From an uncultured Lachnospiraceae bacterium (GTDB lineage: Bacteria; Bacillota_A; Clostridia; Lachnospirales; Lachnospiraceae): a stretch of DNA of 13,136 nt. The DNA lies in NCBI GenBank assembly GCA_902780985.1, contig CACZHN010000049.1:1-13136 (forward strand), read 5' to 3'. This document shows positions 1-7,539 of the stretch, in pieces (position 1 is the stretch's first letter; each line of letters begins with the position of its first letter). Under the pieces are notes generated by a model. The model saw only the letters and a program-made list of their open reading frames with translations, was not told the DNA's origin and made no database searches. The position numbers and the translations under genes were made by a program.

Positions 1-1
1 G

Positions 2-361
2 ATCTGGAAAAAGGGCGACACCGCGACCAAGAAGGAGCAGGATTCCCTGCGTGATATGCGGATCGTGCAGGAGATGTACGCGCGCGGATTTGAATTCCTG
101 CCCATAGATATATATAAAGCCCGGGCTCATCGCTTCCAGATCATTGACGGCAAACTGATGCCTGCGCTCCATACGATCGAGGGCCTGGGAGAAAAAGCGG
201 CCGATGCTGTAGAGGAAGCCGCCGCGCAGGGCAGATTTCTGTCCAGGGATGATTTCCGCGACCGTACCAAGGTCAGCAAGACGGTGATCGATCTGATGGC
301 GGAAATGAAGCTGTTCGGCGATATCCCCGAATCAAACCAGATCTCATTGTTCGATTTATAG
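2..361 (+). CDS. polC: DNA polymerase III alpha subunit, PolC type (3' end only)
   Basis: This is the last 119 codons of a gene whose start lies before the window; the frame is open from base 2. PolC is the replicative polymerase of low-GC Gram-positives and carries a built-in 3'-5' exonuclease; the full protein is about 1,430 residues. The visible part is the extreme C-terminus. It has the segment IEGLGEKAADAVEEA, a helix-hairpin-helix-like motif typical of PolC tails, and ends in SNQISLFDL, which closely matches the usual PolC ending (SNQLSLF). Arginine codons are mostly CGN (7 of 9), unlike nearly all genes further downstream. The stop is 10 nt before the fbp start, so the two are probably co-transcribed. 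The partial call is secure because both the internal motif and the tail match. Confidence 0.93.
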   Translation: MWKKGDTATKKEQDSLRDMRIVQEMYARGFEFLPIDIYKARAHRFQIIDGKLMPALHTIEGLGEKAADAVEEAAAQGRFLSRDDFRDRTKVSKTVIDLMAEMKLFGDIPESNQISLFDL

Positions 362-371
362 GAGACAGCCC

Positions 372-2312
372 ATGTTAATTGAAGAAAAACGTTATCTGGA
401 ACGGCTCTCAGAGCTGTATCCGACGATTGGAAAGGCATCCGCGGAAATCATCAATCTGCAGTCCATTCTGAATCTGCCAAAAGGAACCGAGCATTTTCTT
501 TCGGATATACATGGCGAATTTGAGGCTTTTTCTCATGTGCTCCGCAACGGGTCAGGCGCTGTGCGCAAAAAGATCGATGACGTGTTCGGCCATACCCTGA
601 GCAACGCGGACAAACGCTCCCTCGCGACGCTGATCTATTATCCTAAGGAAAAGATGGAACTGGTCCGGGAGACGGAGCCGGATATGGAGAACTGGTACAA
701 GATCACTCTTTACCGGCTGATCGAGGTATGCAAAACGACAGCCTCCAAATATACCCGTTCAAAGGTCAGAAAGAAGCTTCCGGATGATTACGGATACGCC
801 ATCGACGAGCTGATCAATGCGGATGAGGAATCCATCGATAAGGCCAGATATTATAAGGGCTTTGTGGATACGATAATAGATATCCAGGCAGGAGACGACT
901 TCATCATAACCATGTGCAACCTTATCCATAACCTCTTTATAGATAAGATGCATATCATCGGAGATATCTTCGACAGAGGCCCGAGAGCCGATTACGTAAT
1001 GGACGAGATCATGGGCTTCAACGACGTTGATATCCAGTGGGGTAACCACGATATCAGCTGGATGTCCGCGGCAGCGGGAAATGAAGCTTCCATAGCAACG
1101 GTTCTCAGAATAGCCACCAGCTATAACAGCTTTGACGTACTGGAAGACGGATACGGAATAAACCTGAGACCGCTTTCCATGTTTGCGGCGGAAGTATATA
1201 AGGATGATGACTGTGCATGCTTCAGACCGCATTTTCTGGACAACAACAAGTACGATTCCGTCAATCCGGATCTTGTGGCAAAGATGTACAAGGCTATAGC
1301 CATAATAGAGTTTAAGCTGGAAGGTCAGCTTATAAAGAGACATCCGGAGTATGAGCAGGATGACAGACTCCTTCTGGATAAGATCGATATCGAGAAGGGA
1401 ACGGTTACCATCGGAGATAAGGTATATCCAATGCTGGATACCAACTTCCCGACGGTGGACTGGAGCGATCCTTATAAGCTTACGGATGTGGAGCAGGAAC
1501 TGATAGATAATCTCAGATATTCCTTTAAGCATTCCGAGAGACTTCAGGAGCATATAAAGTTCTTATACTCACACGGCTCCATGTATAAGATATTCAATAA
1601 CAACCTCCTGTTCCACGGATGTATTCCGATGGATGAGAACGGAGAGTTCCATAAATGGAAATGTAAAGACGGCGTATTTTCCGGAAAAGCCCTTATGGAT
1701 TACCTTAACTCCAAGGTTATCGATGCTTACTTCCTGAGAGATGATGATCCGGGAAAAGCGGAATCACTGGATCTTATGTGGTATCTCTGGAACGGTCCCG
1801 TATCTCCGGTATTCGGAAGAACCAGAATGGCCATCTTCGAGAGAATATTCCTGGAGGATAAGAGCCTCAGCGAAGAGGGCAATAACAGCTATTACGAATT
1901 TTCAAAGCAGGCAGAGTACTGTGATAAGATATTCAGGGAATTCGGTATGAATCCGGAAAGAGCCCATATCATAAACGGACATATTCCCGTACAGGTTAAG
2001 AAGGGAGAGACACCGGTAAAGGCGGACGGAAAGCTTTACATCATCGACGGTGGTCTTTCAAAAGCTTATCATGAGACAACGGGAATTGCCGGATATACGC
2101 TTATATTCAACTCCCATCATCTCGCTCTGGCAGAGCATAAGCCGTATGTGCCGGGAGAAGAGAATTCTCCTGAGATACAGGTTACTGAAGTTATGCCTGA
2201 AAGACTCAGAGTAGGAGATACGGATACAGGTGATGAGATAAAGAAGCAGATAGCCGATCTGGGTGAACTTCTTAAGTGCTACAGCGTAGGTACGATAAAA
2301 GAGAAGTATTAA
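372..2312 (+). CDS. fbp: Fructose-1,6-bisphosphatase, class III
   Basis: It hydrolyses fructose-1,6-bisphosphate to fructose-6-phosphate and phosphate, the committed step of gluconeogenesis, in the cytoplasm. At 646 residues it fits class III, the Firmicutes type (B. subtilis Fbp is about 670), and is much longer than class I or II enzymes. It carries the metallophosphoesterase-like metal-binding motifs in order: SDIHGE (44-49), GDIFDRG (197-203), GNHD (224-227) and INGHIPV (from 534), followed by IDGGLSKAYH. The ATG follows a GGAGA ribosome binding site at 361-366 and lies 10 nt after polC. Odd feature: the first eight arginines use only CGN codons and the remaining nineteen only AGA/AGG, with the switch near 756-770. 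Isoleucine shifts from ATC towards ATA soon after. The reading frame is intact across the switch. Confidence 0.97.
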   Translation: MLIEEKRYLERLSELYPTIGKASAEIINLQSILNLPKGTEHFLSDIHGEFEAFSHVLRNGSGAVRKKIDDVFGHTLSNADKRSLATLIYYPKEKMELVRETEPDMENWYKITLYRLIEVCKTTASKYTRSKVRKKLPDDYGYAIDELINADEESIDKARYYKGFVDTIIDIQAGDDFIITMCNLIHNLFIDKMHIIGDIFDRGPRADYVMDEIMGFNDVDIQWGNHDISWMSAAAGNEASIATVLRIATSYNSFDVLEDGYGINLRPLSMFAAEVYKDDDCACFRPHFLDNNKYDSVNPDLVAKMYKAIAIIEFKLEGQLIKRHPEYEQDDRLLLDKIDIEKGTVTIGDKVYPMLDTNFPTVDWSDPYKLTDVEQELIDNLRYSFKHSERLQEHIKFLYSHGSMYKIFNNNLLFHGCIPMDENGEFHKWKCKDGVFSGKALMDYLNSKVIDAYFLRDDDPGKAESLDLMWYLWNGPVSPVFGRTRMAIFERIFLEDKSLSEEGNNSYYEFSKQAEYCDKIFREFGMNPERAHIINGHIPVQVKKGETPVKADGKLYIIDGGLSKAYHETTGIAGYTLIFNSHHLALAEHKPYVPGEENSPEIQVTEVMPERLRVGDTDTGDEIKKQIADLGELLKCYSVGTIKEKY

Positions 2313-2323
2313 AAAATGTATGG

Positions 2324-2360
2324 AAAAGCAGGTGATCAGGTTCGCCTGCTTTTTTCTTTT
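2324..2360 (+). terminator. Intrinsic terminator after fbp
   Basis: A 12-bp stem (2324-2335 with 2342-2353, one G-T wobble) encloses a 6-nt loop and runs into a T-rich tail (TTTTTCTTTT to 2360). It starts 11 nt after the fbp stop. This is a standard Rho-independent terminator and should close the polC-fbp transcript. Confidence 0.93.
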
Positions 2361-2366
2361 AAATAG

Positions 2367-2442
2367 ATATTAGCAAAATGATAATAAGATATTGACAAGA
2401 TATTATCAATCTGATAATATGATATTATCAATGTGATATAAA
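2367..2442 (+). promoter_or_regulatory. Three tandem 21-bp palindromic operators
   Basis: The core site at 2400-2420 is a perfect palindrome: ATATTATCA, a 3-nt spacer (ATC), then TGATAATAT. Related sites lie at 2367-2387 (ATATTAGCA, AAA, TGATAATAA; two arm changes) and 2422-2442 (ATATTATCA, ATG, TGATATAAA; right arm weaker). They begin 33 and 22 bp apart. A further half-site-like ATATTGACA at 2389-2397 contains the -35 box, so all half-sites sit on an 11-bp grid, on one face of the helix. The sites cover the spacer, the -10 box and the probable start point. That position suggests repression by a dimeric regulator binding cooperatively. The regulator is not identifiable here; the arms recall TGATAAT/ATTATCA Fur-type half-sites but in a different arrangement. 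Confidence 0.75.
2392..2420 (+). promoter_or_regulatory. Sigma-A promoter for the lipoprotein gene cluster
   Basis: TTGACA (2392-2397) is a perfect -35 hexamer, followed after exactly 17 bp by TAATAT (2415-2420), five of six matches to TATAAT. Transcription should start near 2427, about 50 nt before the first ATG. It lies just after the fbp terminator, so it opens a new transcription unit, and it is buried in palindromic operator sites. Confidence 0.85.
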
Positions 2443-2477
2443 GAGGATAGTTGTGTATGATTCAGGAGAGTGGTTGA

Positions 2478-3512
2478 ATGATCAGAAAACAAAAGATAAA
2501 AAACTTAATAGGAGTTGCGCTGACATCGGCAATGCTGCTGGGGGCTTCGGGCTGCGGAAAACAACCGGAGATCGAAAAAGAAACCGTGGCAGAAGAAACA
2601 GAAGTTGAGAAGCCGGCTATTAAGCAGCAGAAGGCCATTGATTCTTCCGGCTCATATGTGATCACTTATTACGATACCGAGGGAAGAGAGACAAAGGTGG
2701 AGTATCATCCCCTGGACTCATCGGTTTATGACGTAGTATTTACTTATGACGATAAAGGAAATCTTCTCAAAGAAGTATGGACTTATCCTGATAAGCTGAG
2801 TATTACCGAAAACAAATATGATGAGGACGGTAATCTGACAGCAGTTTATAAGGGGGAAAGCGAAGACAGCCTGTATCTTGATAATGAATATACATATGAA
2901 TCCGGACGGGAAGTCAAATTCGTAAACTACAATGATGACGGAAGCGTCTGGAATATGTACATTTATGTATATGACGATAACGGCAATCTGTTAAAGGAGA
3001 CAGAAGAGAGTGACGACGGATATATATACAGAAGCTGGGAATATGAGTACAGTGAGGACGGAGTCCTGCTTCAGATGACGGATACACTCCATGAAAACAA
3101 GAGTGTGATACATTATGACGAAGAGGAAAATGAGATACTGCACGAGTATTATTTCAAAGATGAATATTCAGGCTGTGTGGAAAATGAGTACGGTCCCTTC
3201 GGTTTGATTTCATCTACACATAAGGATGAGAACGGAGATGTGGAAATCTGTGAAAAAACATATTATTACGAAAACGGAAAGCATAAATGCGTAACCCGGG
3301 AAAATGATGACGGGGCAGAAGTCATAATCAAAACCTGGGAATATGATGAATCGGGTAATACGACTCATCGTGTGAGTATGAGAGGTTATGAATATACCGC
3401 CGAATATAACGAATACGGCTATGTATCATGGGATCATGATGTATGCACCGATCCCACCAGAAGTGCGGGAATGTTCGATATCGAGACAACATATGAATAT
3501 GAGTATTATTAA
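2478..3512 (+). CDS. Secreted lipoprotein with YD-type repeats
   Basis: The 344-aa product has a lipoprotein signal peptide: basic n-region (RKQKIK), hydrophobic core (10-24) and lipobox ASGC with the lipidated cysteine at 26. The mature protein should be anchored on the outer face of the membrane. After an acidic, Glu-rich linker (about 28-50) it is built of short degenerate repeats of the form YDxxGN followed by a beta-strand, for example YDTEG (65), YDDKGN (90), YDEDGN, YNDDGS, YDDNGN (165), YSEDG and YDESGN. These resemble RHS/YD-repeat or MORN-like beta structures that often bind carbohydrate or pack as shells, but the family is not certain. It starts with ATG behind AGGAGA (2464-2469, 8-nt spacing) and is the first gene after the regulated promoter. 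Only the export signal and the repeats are directly visible; the function is unknown. Confidence 0.85.
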   Translation: MIRKQKIKNLIGVALTSAMLLGASGCGKQPEIEKETVAEETEVEKPAIKQQKAIDSSGSYVITYYDTEGRETKVEYHPLDSSVYDVVFTYDDKGNLLKEVWTYPDKLSITENKYDEDGNLTAVYKGESEDSLYLDNEYTYESGREVKFVNYNDDGSVWNMYIYVYDDNGNLLKETEESDDGYIYRSWEYEYSEDGVLLQMTDTLHENKSVIHYDEEENEILHEYYFKDEYSGCVENEYGPFGLISSTHKDENGDVEICEKTYYYENGKHKCVTRENDDGAEVIIKTWEYDESGNTTHRVSMRGYEYTAEYNEYGYVSWDHDVCTDPTRSAGMFDIETTYEYEYY

Positions 3513-3543
3513 AGGGAATGAATCAAAGAGAGGAATATGAGAT

Positions 3544-3804
3544 ATGAAAATAATTAAGCTGTTAAAAAAGTTTTCGAGTTCGATTGTAATTGCGGGAGTT
3601 ATTATACTTATGATAGGATTATGCTATGCGATGTTTAAAGCAGGTATACCTTATCAGGATCCGCCGATGGAACTGCAGATACAGTATACCGTCGACAGCA
3701 CCATAGGTTCGATTCTTTCCAAAATGGGATTTGTGCTTATGGCCGGAGGAGCGGCTGCCTGGATCATATTCGCATTACTTAATAAGAAATCGAAGAATGC
3801 ATAA
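3544..3804 (+). CDS. Small two-helix membrane protein
   Basis: An 86-aa protein with a basic N-terminus (KIIKLLKK), a first hydrophobic helix at about 14-32, an intervening segment of about 25 residues containing PYQDPP, and a second helix at about 60-80 ending in a lysine-rich tail (KKSKNA). Both ends are probably cytoplasmic by the positive-inside rule. The ATG is preceded by AGGAA at 3531-3535, and the gene lies 31 nt after the lipoprotein gene, consistent with co-transcription. I do not recognise a family. Codon use matches the neighbours and the reading frame looks genuine. Confidence 0.75.
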   Translation: MKIIKLLKKFSSSIVIAGVIILMIGLCYAMFKAGIPYQDPPMELQIQYTVDSTIGSILSKMGFVLMAGGAAAWIIFALLNKKSKNA

Positions 3805-3828
3805 GTAAAAACCTAAAGGACAACAAAA

Positions 3829-4806
3829 ATGAATAATAAGGATTACGAAAAGCTGGTCAAGGACTACGAGAAGCTTCACGCATCAAAACCGAGTCTCTAT
3901 ATCATGGATTTTCAGGACGGCTTTAAGACCAGAAGCAAAAAGGTTCTGGAAGAAAGATTTACGGGGCAGGGCGAAGCAGAAAAGATAAGCATACTGATCA
4001 GCTGGCTTGGTATGAACAGCGGATATTACAAGTATAAGTATTATGAGGCATTTAAGAAACGTGATATGGAAATGTTGAATAATGCACTTTACGAAACGGC
4101 TGTTATAGAGCATCTGGATTGTATATGTGATTCGGGATATGATCATGCGTTTTTTGCATTCTGTGTAATACCCGAAATGCTGGCAGCAAATCTGCCGGAC
4201 AGGATCGAAAAGCTGATCCCTCGTGAATTCGGACCTGCAAACAACGGATTTTCATCCGGACCCACCATCATAAATCTGCTGAAGGCAGTATGGTACGAGG
4301 ATGAGGATGTAAAAGAGCAGGTTACGGAGCAGGCGGAGAAGTTTCTGAATAAGAAGATCACGCTTCTTGAAAAAGGTTTATTGGAATGTTATCTCGGTTT
4401 CTTAAATAAGGATCCTCAGAAGATTAACGAAGGACTTGTGGAATTATGCAAGGGCGGAAAGCAGAACCGCGATACTACTGAGGATGCATTTACAAGAGGC
4501 TTCTGTGTGGAAGCACACGGAGTATATAATCTGGCTCACTGGGCATATGGCGGAGAACTTGAGAAGGATATCCTGATGCCCGACGAACCGAATTTCTGTC
4601 AGGAACTGGCAGTCTATCAGAAAGAGCGAAACTATAAGCACGGTGAACTCTACAGTGTATATCCGGAAAGTCTGGAGATATACAACACGATACTAAGAAC
4701 CGAACCGCCGGTGATGCATCTTACTCCGCCGGTAAGGAAAAAATGCCAACTTGATGTGAATAGATTCAAGGAAGAACTGATAGAAGAGATTATAAAAAAC
4801 AGATAA
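3829..4806 (+). CDS. Uncharacterised soluble, probably all-helical protein
   Basis: A 325-aa protein without signal peptide or membrane segment, so probably cytoplasmic. It appears largely alpha-helical, with many Glu/Lys-rich amphipathic stretches and aromatic clusters (GYYKYKYYEAF at about 65, GVYNLAHWAYGG at about 233). Two segments that look conserved are PEMLAANLPDRIEKLIPREFG and TEDAFTRGFCVEAHGVYNLA. An all-helical protein of this size next to cell-surface genes could belong to a polymorphic-toxin immunity family such as Imm49, but I cannot confirm that from sequence alone and name no function. The start ATG follows AAAGGA (about 3814-3820), 24 nt after the previous gene. The stop lies 15 nt before the acyltransferase gene, so the three are probably one transcript. 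Confidence 0.8.
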   Translation: MNNKDYEKLVKDYEKLHASKPSLYIMDFQDGFKTRSKKVLEERFTGQGEAEKISILISWLGMNSGYYKYKYYEAFKKRDMEMLNNALYETAVIEHLDCICDSGYDHAFFAFCVIPEMLAANLPDRIEKLIPREFGPANNGFSSGPTIINLLKAVWYEDEDVKEQVTEQAEKFLNKKITLLEKGLLECYLGFLNKDPQKINEGLVELCKGGKQNRDTTEDAFTRGFCVEAHGVYNLAHWAYGGELEKDILMPDEPNFCQELAVYQKERNYKHGELYSVYPESLEIYNTILRTEPPVMHLTPPVRKKCQLDVNRFKEELIEEIIKNR

Positions 4807-4821
4807 CAGAGGAAACATAAA

Positions 4822-5952
4822 ATGATAGCAGTGTGGTATGTAGCTTTAGCGGTATTACTTTTCTTCGGAGCAAAGATATGTAAGCGGGGAACCTGGAACG
4901 ATGAGAATATGTCATTTGACAGGACAAAGGCCTTCTTAGGTTTCTGTGCGGTCATCATAGTATTTCATCATATATCTCAGGATACATGTGCATCATGGCT
5001 GAACCCTCGATATATAAGACACGGGCTGGACATATTCGTGACAGCCGGTTATCCGATGGTGGCAATGTTCTTCTTCTGTTCGGGATACGGCCTGTATAAG
5101 AGTGCAAAGGCCAAGCCGGACTTTTTCAGAAGATTCATTCCATCGAGAATAATCCCTATTCTTATACCGACACTTATAACTCTTGGAGTATACATATTCT
5201 TCAGAGTATGGAGACATATACCTTTAGATATAGATTCACCTTTTGCAGCCAACGCACATGAGACCTGGCATCCGTATATCTGGTACATTCCGTGTATCAT
5301 AGCAATGTACATATTTTTCTACATCGGATTCGGACTGTTCAAGAAGGATTGGATAGGCATCCTGGTGGTGGCACTGGGAACTCTGGGATATATAACATAT
5401 TGTGTGATCTTCATGTACGGTACCTGGTGGTACAACACGCCTCATATGTTCCTGATGGGAATACTTGTGGCAAAGTACGACAAGCGTTTCTTTGAAAGCT
5501 GCAAGAAGCTTTATCTGCTGAGACTTATCATAACCGTGGCGCTGTGTTACGGATTATGGTATCTGGGAGATCATGCCGGAGAGATATATTTAAAGACATA
5601 TCACCATCCGTATTACGGCAATTATATCATCATAAGCTCGGCAATTCAGTGCGTATGCCAGATACTCTATACATTTGCTTTTGTATCGCTGTACTACTTG
5701 CTGAGTATGAAGCTGAAGATAGGCAACAAGGCACTGAGCTTTTTCGGAAAGTTCACATTGGAACTGTATCTGATCCACGGAATCTTTATCCACATGTTCG
5801 GATATTACATGATCCATGACGGTGTAAAGCCGGTTTACTATATAAAAAATGTACCGCTCTTCGTACTTGTGGTATTGGCACTGTCCATACCGATCTCGTA
5901 CGGCATGAGCATTATAGATAAAAAAGTGGGAAAGGCATTAAGAAAGAAGTAA
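4822..5952 (+). CDS. Acyltransferase 3 (OafA/WecH-like) membrane protein
   Basis: This 376-aa protein is almost entirely hydrophobic, with about ten membrane segments. It shows the acyltransferase-3 signature near the N-terminus: D33-R34 and K36 leading into AFLGFCAVIIVFHHI with the His-His pair at 49-50, followed by FFFCSGYGLYKS and the basic RRFIPSRIIPIL loop. The C-terminal LYLIHGIFIHMF is also typical of the family. Such proteins transfer acetyl or other acyl groups from the cytoplasm to sugars of exopolysaccharide, cell-wall polymers or glycolipids at the membrane. The substrate cannot be read here; no glycosyltransferase or polysaccharide gene is adjacent, which leaves an envelope role without a named pathway. 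The start lies 15 nt after the previous stop, behind AGAGGAAA. Confidence 0.87.
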   Translation: MIAVWYVALAVLLFFGAKICKRGTWNDENMSFDRTKAFLGFCAVIIVFHHISQDTCASWLNPRYIRHGLDIFVTAGYPMVAMFFFCSGYGLYKSAKAKPDFFRRFIPSRIIPILIPTLITLGVYIFFRVWRHIPLDIDSPFAANAHETWHPYIWYIPCIIAMYIFFYIGFGLFKKDWIGILVVALGTLGYITYCVIFMYGTWWYNTPHMFLMGILVAKYDKRFFESCKKLYLLRLIITVALCYGLWYLGDHAGEIYLKTYHHPYYGNYIIISSAIQCVCQILYTFAFVSLYYLLSMKLKIGNKALSFFGKFTLELYLIHGIFIHMFGYYMIHDGVKPVYYIKNVPLFVLVVLALSIPISYGMSIIDKKVGKALRKK

Positions 5953-5964
5953 GAGAGGAAAAAT

Positions 5965-6285
5965 GTGAACGAGACAAAGAATAAAAGTGCGGGATACGTA
6001 GTATTGTTGATCTGCCAGATGGTATTGATATTTCTTGCATTTATGTATGCGTATTATGGGGAATACGCACACAATAAACCATCGAATATCTGGTCAAACA
6101 TCTGGTCAAACGGATATCTGGGAGTATTCCTGATGGTATCGAATATCATAACCCTGATCGTAAGTATTATGGGTATGATAAAGTATAAATATCAATGTGC
6201 ACAGAGACTGCTTTCAAGGCTTCTGCTTGCATCGTTCTTTGTGAATATCATAAGCTTTATGTATGCGATCGGGACGCATTTTTAA
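5965..6285 (+). CDS. Three-TM membrane protein, GTG start
   Basis: A 106-aa protein with hydrophobic helices at about 9-30, 51-72 and 82-104; no family recognised. The start is a GTG at 5965-5967. The ATG that overlaps it (5963-5965) is followed directly by TGA and cannot be used for this frame. The GAGAGG ribosome binding site at 5952-5957 fits the GTG. The gene begins 12 nt after the acyltransferase stop and is probably translated from the same mRNA. A perfect 12-bp tandem duplication inside it gives the peptide NIWSNIWSN in the loop between helices 1 and 2. Confidence 0.72.
   Translation: MNETKNKSAGYVVLLICQMVLIFLAFMYAYYGEYAHNKPSNIWSNIWSNGYLGVFLMVSNIITLIVSIMGMIKYKYQCAQRLLSRLLLASFFVNIISFMYAIGTHF
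6088..6111 (+). repeat. Two perfect 12-bp tandem copies inside a CDS
   Basis: The unit ATCTGGTCAAAC occurs twice head to tail (6088-6099, 6100-6111), encoding a duplicated IWSN in the extramembrane loop of the 106-aa protein. The length is a multiple of three, so the frame is kept. It looks like a recent slippage event. Confidence 0.9.
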
Positions 6286-6324
6286 GAAACCGTAGACCAT
6301 CTGAGGAGAAGGAGATGATCGGTT

Positions 6325-6954
6325 ATGGATGATGAGAATAAGAACAATAACAATGAGAACAGCAATAAGAATAAGAGAATATATGTGCTGGGATCTATCC
6401 TGTTAGTGCTGATTGTATTTCTTATAGTAGGCGGCATAAAGTTCTTCAGGGAAACCAAGGAAGCCAAAGAAAAAATGGCAAATGAAGAATATCATAATCA
6501 GCCTCATAACAAGTACAATGCACCGGTTGTATATTATAAGAGCGACCTCGAAAGGATTGTCGGCGTAGAATTAAGAGAATCCGAGGAGGAGTTTGAGGGA
6601 TATAAGTGTATGAAATACTGGAATAACAGGACTGTACCGACAAAGTATGATGACCTCAGGTTCTATGTATTTAAAGATGAGGAGACCGCGTATAAGGCGT
6701 TGGAGGAAATAAAGAAGGGCGGCGGCTTTCGTGATGTTACGGATGAAGGCCCGAATTATATCAGAGGATGGCTTGAAGGCGTAGTGGATGCGGATGTAGA
6801 AGACTATTACTATGTAAACGGAAATCTGCTTGTGATGACTACGGTCACATGTGTAAGCGAATGGCCGACAAATGTAGACGATGATGAGGATCCCGTAAAG
6901 GGTGGCGGAGATGAGGCTGAAGCACTGATAAAGCTTATAAATGACAACTTTTAG
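6325..6954 (+). CDS. Single-pass membrane-anchored protein with extracytoplasmic domain
   Basis: A 209-aa protein. Residues 1-18 are an Asn/Lys-rich, low-complexity cytoplasmic tail; 19-38 (IYVLGSILLVLIVFLIVGGI) form one membrane helix; the remaining 170 residues are acidic, rich in Tyr/Glu/Asp, and probably lie outside. That domain contains LRFYVFKDEETAYKALEEIKK and YYYVNGNLLVMTTVT, which look like alternating strands and helices of a small alpha/beta fold. The family is not recognised. The chosen ATG is 10 nt after GGAG (6311-6314). A nearer ATG at 6315 is in another frame and stops after five codons. The gene is 39 nt after its upstream neighbour and 28 nt before the next, fitting the same operon. 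Confidence 0.75.
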   Translation: MDDENKNNNNENSNKNKRIYVLGSILLVLIVFLIVGGIKFFRETKEAKEKMANEEYHNQPHNKYNAPVVYYKSDLERIVGVELRESEEEFEGYKCMKYWNNRTVPTKYDDLRFYVFKDEETAYKALEEIKKGGGFRDVTDEGPNYIRGWLEGVVDADVEDYYYVNGNLLVMTTVTCVSEWPTNVDDDEDPVKGGGDEAEALIKLINDNF

Positions 6955-6982
6955 AAATGAGATACGAAGGGGGTAAATACTT

Positions 6983-7522
6983 ATGGAGATGGGACAGCCG
7001 TTTGGTGTGGCATACGAAGAAAAAATGATGTACAGAGATCCGGAACATCGAAGCCTGTTTTTGATCGCAAAAGCTGAGATTACGGTATCACATCCGAATC
7101 GAACAGGGGATGAGAGTGGGATAAAGTTTGTAACGATCATTGTGAATTCGGAACTGAGTGACCGCTTACATGCTATAAGCGATGAGAAGAAGTCCTATAA
7201 AGAGCTTCCGGCGTGTTTTCCTGCTTTAGCAGAGGCGTGCGCCGCAAAGCTTACAGAGGAAGGTTATACAGTTCATGGGTTTAACATTCTGTCTATGGAA
7301 CTTGATCCGAAGATCAAGGAAGCGGTTGAGAGAATGGAAATGATGAAATCCATGACGCCTGAGGAGATAGGAAGGAAGATGGCAGAGGCTCAGCAGGCAG
7401 CAATGCAGGCGGTTCAGGCTCAGCAGACAGCAGTGCCGACGTATCCTAAGTTCTGTCCGAACTGCGGGACTCCGACAACAGGTACCAATTTCTGCCCGAA
7501 TTGCGGAATGAAGTTAAGATAA
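6983..7522 (+). CDS. Protein with C-terminal zinc ribbon
   Basis: A 179-aa soluble protein. The C-terminus is a clear zinc ribbon with two CPNCG knuckles (cysteines 158, 161, 171, 174) separated by nine residues, able to bind one zinc ion. The middle (about 103-150) is a Met/Ala/Gln-rich helix, EEIGRKMAEAQQAAMQAVQAQQ, likely coiled. The N-terminal 100 residues look alpha/beta. The order SFNI-like strand (HGFNILSMELDP), helix, Gln-rich linker, zinc ribbon resembles the C-terminal half of bacterial SPFH/YdjI-type proteins, but no full SPFH domain is present and the resemblance is tentative. The ribosome binding site AAGGGGG (6967-6973) lies 9 nt before the ATG. There is no membrane segment, unlike most neighbours. 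Confidence 0.8.
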   Translation: MEMGQPFGVAYEEKMMYRDPEHRSLFLIAKAEITVSHPNRTGDESGIKFVTIIVNSELSDRLHAISDEKKSYKELPACFPALAEACAAKLTEEGYTVHGFNILSMELDPKIKEAVERMEMMKSMTPEEIGRKMAEAQQAAMQAVQAQQTAVPTYPKFCPNCGTPTTGTNFCPNCGMKLR

Positions 7523-7539
7523 CTTGATTGAGGTGAAAG

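Noticed and set aside
759..1553. 264-codon open frame on the minus strand
   Set aside because: It lies wholly inside fbp, which has all family motifs on the + strand, and its translation shows no recognisable domain. It is a product of codon bias.
2361..2477. Repeated ATATTATCA units as a CRISPR array
   Set aside because: Units are only 9 bp, lie on an 11-bp grid in both orientations and overlap a promoter; there are no spacers or cas genes.
6571..7140. 189-codon minus-strand open frame
   Set aside because: It overlaps two + strand genes with good ribosome binding sites and a zinc ribbon; the minus frame has no start signal or domain.
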